NCBI GenBank assembly: GCA_023396225.1
Contig: JAEWWT010000013.1
Location: 38,181-102,180, forward strand
Direction of reading: 5' to 3'
Origin: Bacillota bacterium
GTDB lineage: Bacteria > Bacillota > Clostridia > Oscillospirales > Ruminococcaceae
Length of the DNA: 64,000 nt
The first letter of the stretch is position 1; every line of letters begins with the position of its first letter. The position numbers and the translations under genes are program-made. Below, piece by piece: positions 44,532-52,619 of the stretch. The notes below the pieces were generated by a model. That model made no database searches. It saw only the letters and a program-made list of their open reading frames with translations, and was not told the DNA's origin.

Positions 44532-45782
44532 ATGGAATCATTTCAAGATTTATATAATCGCCTTACTAAAGCTGCAATTGAAAATAAAATAGGATCAGAA
44601 ATAGAAAAAATTGAGCAAGAGCCTTACGATCCTCATCACCTTGACTGTCTTCTTAATCCGAAAAATCACCCTGTAATAATTAGGACAAGTGATTGTGATT
44701 GTTCAGAAAAACAGAAGGAAACTTGTGTCAGCGAATGCTTATTTAATGCACTTTATAAAGATGAAACAGGGAATATTTCAATTAAAAAAGAACTTTGCGT
44801 TGGCTGTTCTGATTGTATTGATAATTGCCATGCAAAAAAACTGACAGCAAGCAAGGATATTCTCCCTGCACTTGAGGCAATTCATAATTCTAAAGTGCCT
44901 GTTTATGCTATGATTGCTCCTGCGTTTATTAATCAATATAGTGGTAATGTAACACCTGGAAAACTGCGTTCTGCATTTAAGCAAATTGGTTTCACAGGTA
45001 TGATTGAGGTTGCATTATTTGCAGATATATTAACACTTAAGGAAGCACTTGAGTTTGATAAAAATATACAAAATGAAAAGGATTTTCAGCTTACAAGCTG
45101 TTGCTGTCCGATGTGGATAGCAATGATAAGAAGGGTTTATAATGAACTTGTTACTCATGTGCCTGCATCTGTTTCTCCGATGGTAGCATGCGGAAGGGCA
45201 ATTAAAACACTATATCCTGATGCAATTACAGTTTTTATAGGACCATGCATTGCTAAAAAATCTGAAGCAAGAGAGCCTGATGTTGCCGCCTCAACAGACT
45301 TTGTGCTGACTTTTCAAGAAATTCAGAATGTATTTGATTTTGCACAAATTAATCCTGCGTTATTGGAAGAGGATGAGAGAGATCACTCTTCAAGAGCAGG
45401 AAGAATTTATGCAGCTACTGGCGGAGTAAGTGAAGCTGTGCAGAATACAGTGAAACGCCTGAATCCCGATAGAAAAATTACTGTTAAAGCTATGCAAGCT
45501 GATGGAGTTTCTGCCTGCAAAGCAATGCTAACTGATATACTTGCAGGGAATATTACTGTAAATTTCCTTGAGGGAATGGGCTGTGTAGGCGGATGTGTGG
45601 GTGGACCTAAAATTCTTATTCCAAAAGAAGAAGGCAGAAAAAAGGTGCTTGAATATGCTAATGAAGCACAATATCAGACTCCAATCGATAATCCATATGT
45701 AATAGAGCTTCTTCATAGGTTGGGATTTGATACTTTAGAAAGCTTACTTGAAAATAGTGATATTTTTACACGAAAGTTTTAA
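44532..45782 (+). CDS. [FeFe]-hydrogenase-like protein with variant H-cluster motifs
   Basis: 416 residues. N-terminal part has two ferredoxin-type clusters (DCDCSEKQKETCVSEC and CVGCSDCIDNCHAKK, about residues 57-110). The H-cluster domain follows: L1 as TSCCCPMW (about 190), L2 as GPCIAKKSEA (about 240) where M of the usual MPC is replaced by G, and L3 as EGMGCVGGCVGG (about 360). All H-cluster cysteines seem present. The variant L1 and L2 point to a non-classical group (sensory or group B/D type) rather than the main hydrogen-evolving enzyme. Maturation genes hydEFG are not in the window. ATG 44532 follows AAAGGGAAG. Confidence 0.85.
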   Translation: MESFQDLYNRLTKAAIENKIGSEIEKIEQEPYDPHHLDCLLNPKNHPVIIRTSDCDCSEKQKETCVSECLFNALYKDETGNISIKKELCVGCSDCIDNCHAKKLTASKDILPALEAIHNSKVPVYAMIAPAFINQYSGNVTPGKLRSAFKQIGFTGMIEVALFADILTLKEALEFDKNIQNEKDFQLTSCCCPMWIAMIRRVYNELVTHVPASVSPMVACGRAIKTLYPDAITVFIGPCIAKKSEAREPDVAASTDFVLTFQEIQNVFDFAQINPALLEEDERDHSSRAGRIYAATGGVSEAVQNTVKRLNPDRKITVKAMQADGVSACKAMLTDILAGNITVNFLEGMGCVGGCVGGPKILIPKEEGRKKVLEYANEAQYQTPIDNPYVIELLHRLGFDTLESLLENSDIFTRKF

Positions 45783-45928
45783 TTTAAATTATTATAAATG
45801 TGTAAAAGATAATTAGGTTAATTCCATTGAAACAAAGTTCGATTTTGCTGACAAAACAACATCTTATATAATAAGCATTCTATCCATATTGTTTAAATAT
45901 CGCCTTAAATAATTAACGAAATACAAGA

Positions 45929-46678
45929 TTATTTTTTTAGTATTCTCTTTAAATTGTTGACATCTAATAAATTCACCGTCTCAAAAGTTCCTTTATAAAA
46001 CACACTCCAGTTATTAAAAACACAAGGCAATTCCTTTGCTTTTTGCAAAGTATCCACTTGGATTAAAGATATAGGGATGTCATTTATTTCACAATACTGT
46101 TTTATCATTTCAATGTTTTGATAGACATATGGACATTGCATGTCATAGTAAATGGTCAGTTCTTTGTTTTTAATTTCTTGGAGTTTAGCATTTTGTGCAA
46201 ACTTTGGCGTTGTTCCGTCATAAGAAAGTGCAAGCAATTCATATCCATTATCAGTAATATCAACAACCTCAAAGCCGAACTTTTTCGCAAATGATTGGTC
46301 AGTAAGCCATGCTTTTTGTTTTTTTGCTCCCATCATACAAACTCCGGATTTACCCCTTTGTTTGGCATCAGCCAAACAATACTCCATTAGAGCCTTCCCG
46401 TACCCTTTTCCTTTGTAATTACCTAAAACCCATAAACAATAAATATAATAATAGTTATCTCCTAAGATTGGAACCCAGGATGTTTCAAGTGGCGCATATT
46501 CAATAAAAACCGCAGCTTTTTGATTTAGCTTTCTAAAGACATGCCCCTCTTTCAGTCGTTCTGAAAGCCATTGTCGCTTTGCCTCAACACCAGGATGAGG
46601 CTTTTTACTTCTTATAATGCAGCATAAGTGCTCATCTTTAAGATTTTCTTTTGTTATGTTAATAAAATCCGTATCCAT
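45929..46678 (-). CDS. GNAT acetyltransferase with C-terminal YoaP-like domain
   Basis: 249 residues: a GNAT fold (about 1-155; acetyl-CoA loop VLGNYKGKGYGKALME at 88-103) fused to a YoaP-like C-terminal domain with a thioredoxin-like core (LTIYYDMQCPYVYQNIEMIKQYC, about 170-195). Bacillus YoaP has the same layout. Function unknown. AAAGGA precedes ATG. Monocistronic on the minus strand. Confidence 0.88.
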   Translation of the reverse strand: MDTDFINITKENLKDEHLCCIIRSKKPHPGVEAKRQWLSERLKEGHVFRKLNQKAAVFIEYAPLETSWVPILGDNYYYIYCLWVLGNYKGKGYGKALMEYCLADAKQRGKSGVCMMGAKKQKAWLTDQSFAKKFGFEVVDITDNGYELLALSYDGTTPKFAQNAKLQEIKNKELTIYYDMQCPYVYQNIEMIKQYCEINDIPISLIQVDTLQKAKELPCVFNNWSVFYKGTFETVNLLDVNNLKRILKK

Positions 46679-46926
46679 GTGTATCCTTTCTTTAAATTTA
46701 AACTTTTGTTTTTATTTATTAAATACCAAATGCATATGTCAACATGCGCATTCTATTACCTAATTAATAAATAACATATGTTCAATTTCTATATATTTAA
46801 CTGACCGTCCGTAATTCACTTCCATTTTTTATTATATACATATTATGAGCTTATGTCAAGAAACATATATACATAGATAAAAAATATATAATTGATAATC
46901 TATAAAATAATTATTTAAAAAAACTA
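46679..46926. other. Divergent intergenic stretch, no gene seen
   Basis: About 250 A/T-rich bases between the GNAT gene and the MarR promoter. No hairpin, repeat or open frame with a Shine-Dalgarno is convincing. Confidence 0.5.
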
Positions 46927-46976
46927 TTGACAAGTCTACTTATTAATGATACTATACAGTATAGACACTATACAAG
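46927..46976 (+). promoter_or_regulatory. marR promoter and operator
   Basis: TTGACA (46927-46932), 17-base spacer, TACTAT (46950-46955), with the -10 overlapping the palindrome CTATACAGTATAG (46952-46964). A second CTATAC copy follows at about 46968. The position over the promoter indicates autoregulation by the MarR protein encoded 29 bases downstream of the palindrome. Confidence 0.6.
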
Positions 46977-46992
46977 ATAGGGGTGATCTTAT

Positions 46993-47445
46993 ATGACAGA
47001 ATTCCATAGGCTGTCAGAATTAATGGAACGTGTTATTCATAAGTACAATCAAGTAGAAAACAAGAAGCGACTTTATGGTGCAAACATTTTGTTAACTAGA
47101 ACAGAAATTCATACAATTATAGTGGTTGGGGAACAACCTGGATTAAATGTTACAGAACTAGCTCAGAAACAAGGCGTTACCAAAGGTGCAGCTTCACAGA
47201 TGATATATAAATTGGTTGATAAAGGTTTTATTAATAAAACTGTATCACCCAATTCTGATACAGAAGTATGCCTAATGTTAACAGAAATGGGGAATACAGC
47301 ATTCGATGAACATCGAAAATATCATGAATCTAACAGCAATCGTTTTTTTAAGATTATACGTGATATGACACCAGAACTTATGGAACAGTTTGAATATACC
47401 CTAAAGAAATTTGATGAATTTCTGGATGAAAGTTTGAAAGATTAA
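46993..47445 (+). CDS. MarR family transcriptional regulator
   Basis: 150-residue winged-helix dimer protein. The recognition region LNVTELAQKQGVTKGAASQMIYKLVDKGFI (about residues 55-84) and the wing with EVCLMLTEMG (about 90-103) are typical. GGGGTGATC precedes ATG. Located before the broken MATE gene, so it was probably its regulator. Confidence 0.92.
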   Translation: MTEFHRLSELMERVIHKYNQVENKKRLYGANILLTRTEIHTIIVVGEQPGLNVTELAQKQGVTKGAASQMIYKLVDKGFINKTVSPNSDTEVCLMLTEMGNTAFDEHRKYHESNSNRFFKIIRDMTPELMEQFEYTLKKFDEFLDESLKD

Positions 47446-47466
47446 TTAAGTTATTATTAGCACAGT

Positions 47467-47494
47467 AAAAAGGCTGATTAAACAGCCTTTTCTT
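47467..47494 (+). terminator. Terminator between marR and the MATE pseudogene
   Basis: AAAAGGCTG, loop ATTAAA, CAGCCTTTT, then CTTATG. A partially effective terminator 22 bases after the marR stop. Confidence 0.65.
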
Positions 47495-47564
47495 ATGTTA
47501 TTAAAGTATAGCAACTATATAGTATATTATTTAAACAAACGACAAATAAGAAGGACTGAATTTT

Positions 47565-48408
47565 ATGATTAATAACAGCAATAAAATATACCTATTGAGT
47601 GAAGAAAAAACATCAAAGGCATTATTAAAACTTGGAATACCGACTATGATAGGTATGATGGTATCTGCACTATACAACTTGGTTGATGCATTCTTTGTTG
47701 CAAAACTAGGAACATCACAGATGGGAGCAGTTACTGTAGCATTTCCGTTAGGAGTTATTTTGCTTGGAATAGGTTTACTATTTGGCTCAGGTGTATCTTC
47801 ATATCTTGCAAGATTATTAGGGAAAAAGCAATATAAAGAAGCAAGTGAATGTGCAGCAACAACCATTATTAAGAATCTCTGCTCTTGGAAGCATGATTAT
47901 ATTTGGTTTTCTCAAGGGTTATCAGGCGTTTGTAGTATATAACTACGGTGCAAAAAATATGGATCGTGTAAACGAAGCTACAAGAATTACGCTGATTTGG
48001 AGTACAATATTTTGTTTAGCATCTGCTACTGCGTTAATATTATTCAGAATACCAATAATGAACGCATTTTCTAAAGATGATGAGATGGTGGTTTCAATTG
48101 GATGCAAAGCTATAATTGCAAATGCAATTGCATTTATAGGAATGGCATATCAAGTTCTACACGGGACAAGATTTTTAGCGTTAGGTAAGGCAAAACAAGG
48201 TGGTTTAATAAGTATTGGACGGCAAGGTGCATTTTTTATTCCTCTTGTATTTATTTTAACTGCGATTTTCCACTTAAACGGATTAATTCTTGCTCAGCCT
48301 ATTTCTGATGTCTGCTCTATTATTATGGTTATCATTTTAGTTAGTAAAGAAAAAGCCATTTCCCCAAAAATATATGACCAAATAACCGCCTTAGAGAATT
48401 GTGATTAA
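47565..48408 (+). pseudogene. MATE efflux gene with internal deletion and frameshift
   Basis: The first frame (47565-47942) encodes a normal MATE N-terminus of about 100 residues and then breaks; the second frame (from about 47845) carries MATE sequence starting at ALGSMIIFGFLKGYQAFVVYNYGAKN, which normally lies about 270 residues in. So about 160 to 170 residues of the middle are missing and the join, near 47860-47890, shifts frame. The total coding length is about 280 residues against 450. Not functional as a transporter. The intact copy faces it at 48405. Confidence 0.85.
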
Positions 48409-49778
48409 CAATTTGCTTGTTTTACTGTCTTGATTTTTAAATTCTGTGAATAGAATTTCCAGAAGCAGATTATTGTTATAAGTGTTGAAACAATATCAGT
48501 TATCGGTTCTGCCAAAAGCACAGCGTTGTATTTATTTTCCATGAATATTGGAAGTATATAAATTAGTGGAACCAATAATATCAATTTTCTTAAAACTACA
48601 AGAATAAGTGACTGCTTTGCTTTTCCTAGTGCTAAAAATGTTTGCTGACAAGCTATTTGAGCGCCGAATATAAATATTCCGGCAAAGTAAATTTTCATTG
48701 CTTTAGATGTAACTGATACTAAATCTGCATTTGAATTAAAAATCATAACTGTTTGCTTTGAGAACAACATAAAAGCAGCTACAATGATCACAGAATACGA
48801 CAAGCATGATATGAAAAGTTTCTCAAAGGTTTTCTTAACTCTTTCAATCTTGTTTGCGCCTAAATTATAGCTGAGGATTGGCTGCGCACCTTGTGCCAAG
48901 CCCAGCAGCGGCAAAACTATTATTTGTGTCAGACTACTCATAATTGTCATTGAACTTACAGCAATGTTTCCTCCGTATTCCAACAGCTGTCTGTTCAGTG
49001 CAATAAGTATAATACTTTCAGAGCCATACATAATAAACGGCGCAATACCAAGGCTCAATATTTGTTTTATAATTTTAAAATCTAGCTTTATGTAATGCTT
49101 TCTGACTTTTATTTTTGTTTTATTACCGAACAGAAAATTTAAAACCCACAGCATTGACAAAAACTGTGCCACAACACTTGCCAATGCCGCACCTTTTACG
49201 CCCATTTTTAACCCATAAATAAAAATCGGATCAAGAATAATATTTGCAACTGCACCGATAAGAACTGAAAGCATTCCTGTTTTTGTATATCCCTGTGTGT
49301 TTATAAAGGGATTTAGCCCTAAAGTAAATTGAACAAACGCAGTACCAAACAAATAAACTGCTGTATAATCTGCTGCGTATGAAATAGTATCGTCATCGGC
49401 ACCGAACATTCGTAATATAGGTATCTTAAAAATCATAAACACAGTCATTAATACAGCACTGCTTATAAGCAGTAAAGAGAAGCTGTTGCTTAGAATTTTT
49501 TCTGCTTCATCATTTTTTTGTTTACCCATCTGAATTGCGGCTAGTGGCGCTCCTCCTATCCCAATTAATAGGCTGAATGCTGATATCAGCATTACTATAG
49601 GCATTGCAATGCCTAATCCTGCCATAGCCATATGCCCATCCGGCAGTTTTCCAATATAGATTCTGTCAACTATGTTATATAACAAATTTACAATTTGAGA
49701 CAATATTGCCGGTACAGAAAGCCTAAGCAGCATAGCTCCGATTTTTCCTTCACCCAAATTTATTTCTGATTTTTTCAT
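48405..49778 (-). CDS. MATE family multidrug/Na+ antiporter
   Basis: 457-residue transporter with twelve hydrophobic segments and two MatE halves. The N-half motif NIVDRIYIGKLPDGHMAMAGLGI and the C-half LGLAQGAQPILSYNLGANKIERVKK are typical. It exports cationic compounds, flavins or similar by Na+ or H+ antiport. Downstream of marR2 on the minus strand with a perfect operator palindrome in its leader. Confidence 0.93.
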   Translation of the reverse strand: MKKSEINLGEGKIGAMLLRLSVPAILSQIVNLLYNIVDRIYIGKLPDGHMAMAGLGIAMPIVMLISAFSLLIGIGGAPLAAIQMGKQKNDEAEKILSNSFSLLLISSAVLMTVFMIFKIPILRMFGADDDTISYAADYTAVYLFGTAFVQFTLGLNPFINTQGYTKTGMLSVLIGAVANIILDPIFIYGLKMGVKGAALASVVAQFLSMLWVLNFLFGNKTKIKVRKHYIKLDFKIIKQILSLGIAPFIMYGSESIILIALNRQLLEYGGNIAVSSMTIMSSLTQIIVLPLLGLAQGAQPILSYNLGANKIERVKKTFEKLFISCLSYSVIIVAAFMLFSKQTVMIFNSNADLVSVTSKAMKIYFAGIFIFGAQIACQQTFLALGKAKQSLILVVLRKLILLVPLIYILPIFMENKYNAVLLAEPITDIVSTLITIICFWKFYSQNLKIKTVKQANC

Positions 49779-49821
49779 GCTTTAATACTCCAATCTTTTA
49801 ATAAAAACAATTTATAATTGC

Positions 49822-49844
49822 AAGTGTATACTATGTATACACTT
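49822..49844 (-). promoter_or_regulatory. MarR-type operator of the MATE gene
   Basis: Perfect palindrome AAGTGTATAC-TAT-GTATACACTT, 10-base arms around three bases, 44 bases upstream of the MATE start. The core matches the one ahead of marR2 (50353-50379), so one MarR protein probably controls both. Confidence 0.75.
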
Positions 49845-49855
49845 ATTGCTTTTTT

Positions 49856-49885
49856 AACGCTGTATACCATTTATTATACAGCGTT
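49856..49885. repeat. Hairpin at the 3' end of marR2
   Basis: AACGCTGTATA and TATACAGCGTT are a perfect 11-base-pair stem with an 8-base loop, two bases after the marR2 stop. On the minus strand it is followed by A, not T, so it is not a standard terminator. Confidence 0.4.
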
Positions 49886-49887
49886 AA

Positions 49888-50349
49888 TTATTCCTTAATA
49901 AAATCAGTAAAAACCTTATCCAGCTTAGATAAAAAATCACTTAAGCAACTTTCAAAATCACTTGATTCATCCGCAAGAATTGACTCTATCACATTATTAA
50001 TTTTTTCATGCAGCTTTTCGTGATTGCTATACGCAATTTCCCCCTTTTCAGTTAATTTAAGCAATAACCTTGATTGATTGGTGCTGTCAGGCTGCTTTAC
50101 AATCATGCCTTTTTTTTTAAGCTGAACCAAACTATGTGATACTGCTCCTTTGGTAACTTCCAACATTTCTGCCAATGCGGTTACATGAATTCCTTCATTC
50201 TCTTTAACCGCCTTAATGACACGCACTTCCGCTTCATACAAAAGTTCGTTTGTACCATAATTACGTGTCATACTATTGATTTTTGACAGCTTTCTAAAGA
50301 CTTTAAAAAATTTACTGCTAATTATTTCATTGTTTTTATTATTCATCAT
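49888..50349 (-). CDS. MarR family transcriptional regulator (second copy)
   Basis: 153-residue MarR protein. Recognition region IHVTALAEMLEVTKGAVSHSLVQLKKKGMIV, wing with SRLLLKLTEKG. Only moderately like the first MarR, so these are two regulator types, not a recent duplicate. Two ATG codons stand in tandem at the start (50349, 50346). Regulates itself and the MATE gene by shared operators. Confidence 0.92.
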   Translation of the reverse strand: MMNNKNNEIISSKFFKVFRKLSKINSMTRNYGTNELLYEAEVRVIKAVKENEGIHVTALAEMLEVTKGAVSHSLVQLKKKGMIVKQPDSTNQSRLLLKLTEKGEIAYSNHEKLHEKINNVIESILADESSDFESCLSDFLSKLDKVFTDFIKE

Positions 50350-50352
50350 AGC

Positions 50353-50379
50353 AAAAGTATATACTATGTATACGCTTTT
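50353..50379 (-). promoter_or_regulatory. MarR-type operator of marR2
   Basis: AAAAGTATATAC-TAT-GTATACGCTTTT: 12-base arms matching at 11 positions around three bases, a few bases before the marR2 start. Shares the GTATAC-TAT-GTATAC core with the operator at 49822. Confidence 0.7.
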
Positions 50380-50440
50380 GTCAATACCAAATTATATTTT
50401 TTTCTGACAATAAACTTAATACATGCTGTTCATGTTTATT

Positions 50441-50457
50441 GTACAATGCAATTGTAC
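50441..50457. promoter_or_regulatory. Palindrome of unknown binder
   Basis: GTACAAT-GCA-ATTGTAC, perfect 7-base arms, in the otherwise gene-free region between marR2 and the cysteine-rich peptide. Followed by tandem TAGTGCAAA repeats (50470-50490). Probably a regulator site; which regulator cannot be told. Confidence 0.35.
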
Positions 50458-50662
50458 CCATAGTGCAAATAGTGCAAAAAAATAACGTCAAGAGCTTTGC
50501 TTATAGAATAAAGACAGTATGACAACTACTATTGTTGTGAAACAATGATTATGTAAAATACTATACCTTAGTGTAACCCTGTGGACTTTAATTGAATATA
50601 ATGTACTATTAAAGCAGTTATGCATAATAGGATACATACCACGCTGAAAGGAGGTATACTTT

Positions 50663-50764
50663 ATTTATCGCTGCTGTAGATGCACCTGCCGACTCTGTAG
50701 ATGCGGTTGGGTTTGGGATGGCAATAGTTGGAGCTGTCGCTGTGGACCAATTTGTAACCGCTAA
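50663..50764 (+). CDS. Small cysteine-rich peptide, 33 residues, no standard start codon
   Basis: A 102-base frame reads nine cysteines (positions 4, 5, 7, 9, 12, 14, 25, 27, 31), six arginines and three tryptophans (16, 18, 23), e.g. YRCCRCTCRLCRCGW and NSWSCRCGPICNR, ending in TAA-TAA. There is no ATG, GTG or TTG; the first in-frame codon with correct spacing is ATT 50663, eight bases after the strong Shine-Dalgarno AAAGGAGG (50647-50654). ATT would be ATG with one base change. A terminator ends the unit at 50806. No signal peptide. Could be a metal-binding or spore-coat peptide, or a peptide whose start has been lost. Short frame, so chance coding cannot be excluded. Confidence 0.5.
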   Translation: MYRCCRCTCRLCRCGWVWDGNSWSCRCGPICNR

Positions 50765-50805
50765 TAAATTTTAACTAATTTAAAATTACACCAAAATATT
50801 TATAT

Positions 50806-50848
50806 AAACGAAGTACCACCTTATGCTGGTACTTCGTTTTCATATTTT
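50806..50848 (+). terminator. Terminator of the cysteine-rich peptide transcript
   Basis: AAACGAAGTACCA, 8-base loop, TGGTACTTCGTTT then TCATATTTT: a perfect 13-base-pair stem 42 bases after the peptide stop. Confidence 0.85.
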
Positions 50849-50989
50849 AATAATGTATATAATTTATTAAGTAAAATGTGCTATACTTTTAAGTAACCTT
50901 ATGTTATGTTCCTTAAAAAATAATACATACTTTGACATTTTAAAATTTCAATGCTATAATAAAAATTAAAGATTTTTGGGGGAATATAA

Positions 50990-51397
50990 ATGGATGCATT
51001 ATACAAAACTAAACAACGTGATTTGATTTTAAGCTATTTCTTAGAACATAAAACACAGCATACTACTGCTGACGATATTCTTGATTATTTTCGAAGAGCT
51101 CAAAATCCTATCGGTAAATCAACAGTTTATCGCTATCTTAATATTTTAGTTAATCAAGGCATTGTCAAGAAGTATTCGATTGAAGAAGGGGATTGTGCTT
51201 GCTATCAGTATTGCGAAGAATGCAGGAACTATAACAATATTTTTCACCTTAAATGCAGTAAATGCGGAAAAGTAATTCATATAGAATGTAACACTTTAGT
51301 TAAGCTAAATGATGATATTTTTAAAAGATTTAATTTCAAAGTAGATAGTTCAAAAACAATTCTTTATGGACTTTGTGAGAATTGTTCCGAAAAATAA
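50990..51397 (+). CDS. Fur family transcriptional regulator, likely zinc-responsive (Zur)
   Basis: 135-residue metalloregulator. N-terminal winged helix (TTADDILDYFRRAQNPIGKSTVYRYLNILVNQG, about residues 26-58), then the metal-binding domain with two structural CxxC pairs: CSKC (about 95) and CENC (about 131), plus CEEC. Histidines HLKC and HIEC lie nearby. Directly followed by the znu operon, hence Zur rather than Fur or PerR by context. GGGGG precedes ATG. Confidence 0.88.
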   Translation: MDALYKTKQRDLILSYFLEHKTQHTTADDILDYFRRAQNPIGKSTVYRYLNILVNQGIVKKYSIEEGDCACYQYCEECRNYNNIFHLKCSKCGKVIHIECNTLVKLNDDIFKRFNFKVDSSKTILYGLCENCSEK

Positions 51398-51428
51398 TAA
51401 TACTTATAAGATTTTTGCTTGTAAGTAT

Positions 51429-51471
51429 TTTAGTATTGTATATCTTTCCCCTTGACAAATACAATACTAAA
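51429..51471. promoter_or_regulatory. Inverted repeat enclosing the -35 of the znu promoter
   Basis: TTTAGTATTGTAT (51429-51441) and ATACAATACTAAA (51459-51471) are perfect 13-base arms around a 17-base spacer that contains the -35 TTGACA (51452-51457). Not a terminator. A regulator site or a hairpin in the fur-znu intergenic region. Confidence 0.6.
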
Positions 51472-51510
51472 GCCTATAATATGAAATTGAGTTTCAGTTT
51501 CATATTATAG
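51452..51510 (+). promoter_or_regulatory. znu promoter with inverted repeat over the -10
   Basis: TTGACA (51452-51457), 17-base spacer, TATAAT (51475-51480), both exact consensus. The arms CTATAATATGAAA (51474-51486) and TTTCATATTATAG (51498-51510) are a perfect 13-base inverted repeat with an 11-base centre, covering the -10 and the start site. The inner TGAAA-TTTCA spacing resembles Fur-family boxes; likely the zinc operator. Confidence 0.75.
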
Positions 51511-51670
51511 CGTAAATGTTAAAAAAACAAATTGATTCATGATTAGAATTACAAAAAAACACCTATTCTATATTATGATATATGCAAACTTTGGAAGCTG
51601 TTCTTTAGTAAGATAATTACAGTGCCACAACCATTAACAAGTGATAGCTTACAAAATCAGGAGGAAAAAA

Positions 51671-52603
51671 ATGAAAAAGATCATAAGCAGTTTATTATTA
51701 TTTGCGATTTCATTAAGTGTTTTTGCAGGATGTAATTCAAGCGGAAACAAATCTGACAGCAAACTAAATGTTTATACAAGCTTTTATGCTATGTATGATT
51801 TTACAGAAAAAATTGGCGGGGATAAAATTAATGTTACAAACCTAGTTCCTGCTGGTGTTGGACCGCACGATTGGGAACCATCTACTACAGATATTACAAA
51901 CCTTAATAAGGCAGATGTACTTATATATAACGGTGCAGGTATGGAACATTGGGTTGACAAAGTTTTAGGTTCACTTGAGAACAAGGATTTAGTAGTTGTT
52001 GAAGCCTCAAAAGGAATATCATTAATAGAGGGACATCATCACCACGAAGATGAGGAAGCTAAAGAAGCTGAAGATGCTATAACTTATGACCCTCATGTTT
52101 GGTTAAGCATTAAGAATGCTAAAGCAGAAATGGAAACAATAAAGAATGCCTTAGTCAAGGCTGATCCAGAGAATGCTGCTTATTATGAAGGAAATTATAA
52201 AACATATGCTGAAAAGTTTGATACTCTTGATAAAGAATATACTGATACTCTTTCGGCTTTACCTAACAAGGATATAATTGTTGCCCATCAGGCATTCGGC
52301 TATTTGTGTAAGGACTACGGCTTAAATCAAGTGGCAATAGAGGGACTTTCTGCTGATTCAGAACCAGATCCAGCAAGAATGGCAGAAATAATTGAATTTG
52401 CTAAAGAAAATAAAATAAAAACAATTTTTTTTGAGGAACTGGTAAGCCCAAAGGTTGCGGATACTATTGCAAACGAAATTGGTGCAAAAACTGCTGTCCT
52501 AAATCCTCTTGGGGGACTATCTGATGATGAAATTAAAAACGGTGAAGACTACCTTTCAGTTATGAAGTCAAATCTTGAAGAATTAAAATCAGCACTCCAG
52601 TAG
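51671..52603 (+). CDS. znuA: Zinc ABC transporter substrate-binding lipoprotein
   Basis: 310-residue cluster A-I metal-binding protein. Signal peptide with lipobox FAGC (cysteine 21). Metal residues: histidine in GPHDWEP (about 66), the His/acid-rich loop GHHHHEDEEAKEAEDA (about 119-135) characteristic of zinc carriers, DPHVWLS (about 140) and AHQAFGY (about 206), with the C-terminal aspartate/glutamate. AGGAGG precedes ATG 51671. First gene of the znuA-C-B operon. Confidence 0.94.
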   Translation: MKKIISSLLLFAISLSVFAGCNSSGNKSDSKLNVYTSFYAMYDFTEKIGGDKINVTNLVPAGVGPHDWEPSTTDITNLNKADVLIYNGAGMEHWVDKVLGSLENKDLVVVEASKGISLIEGHHHHEDEEAKEAEDAITYDPHVWLSIKNAKAEMETIKNALVKADPENAAYYEGNYKTYAEKFDTLDKEYTDTLSALPNKDIIVAHQAFGYLCKDYGLNQVAIEGLSADSEPDPARMAEIIEFAKENKIKTIFFEELVSPKVADTIANEIGAKTAVLNPLGGLSDDEIKNGEDYLSVMKSNLEELKSALQ

Positions 52604-52619
52604 AAAGGTTTGAAACGGC

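Noticed and set aside
49856..49885. Hairpin as terminator of marR2
   Set aside because: On the minus strand it is followed by A residues, so the U-tract is missing.
50655..50775. An alternative frame in the same small transcript (AAVDAPADSVDAV..., ending in NKF)
   Set aside because: It has no start with a Shine-Dalgarno spacing; its internal ATG is 60 bases from the site. The cysteine frame ends in a double stop and is better ordered, so it was preferred.
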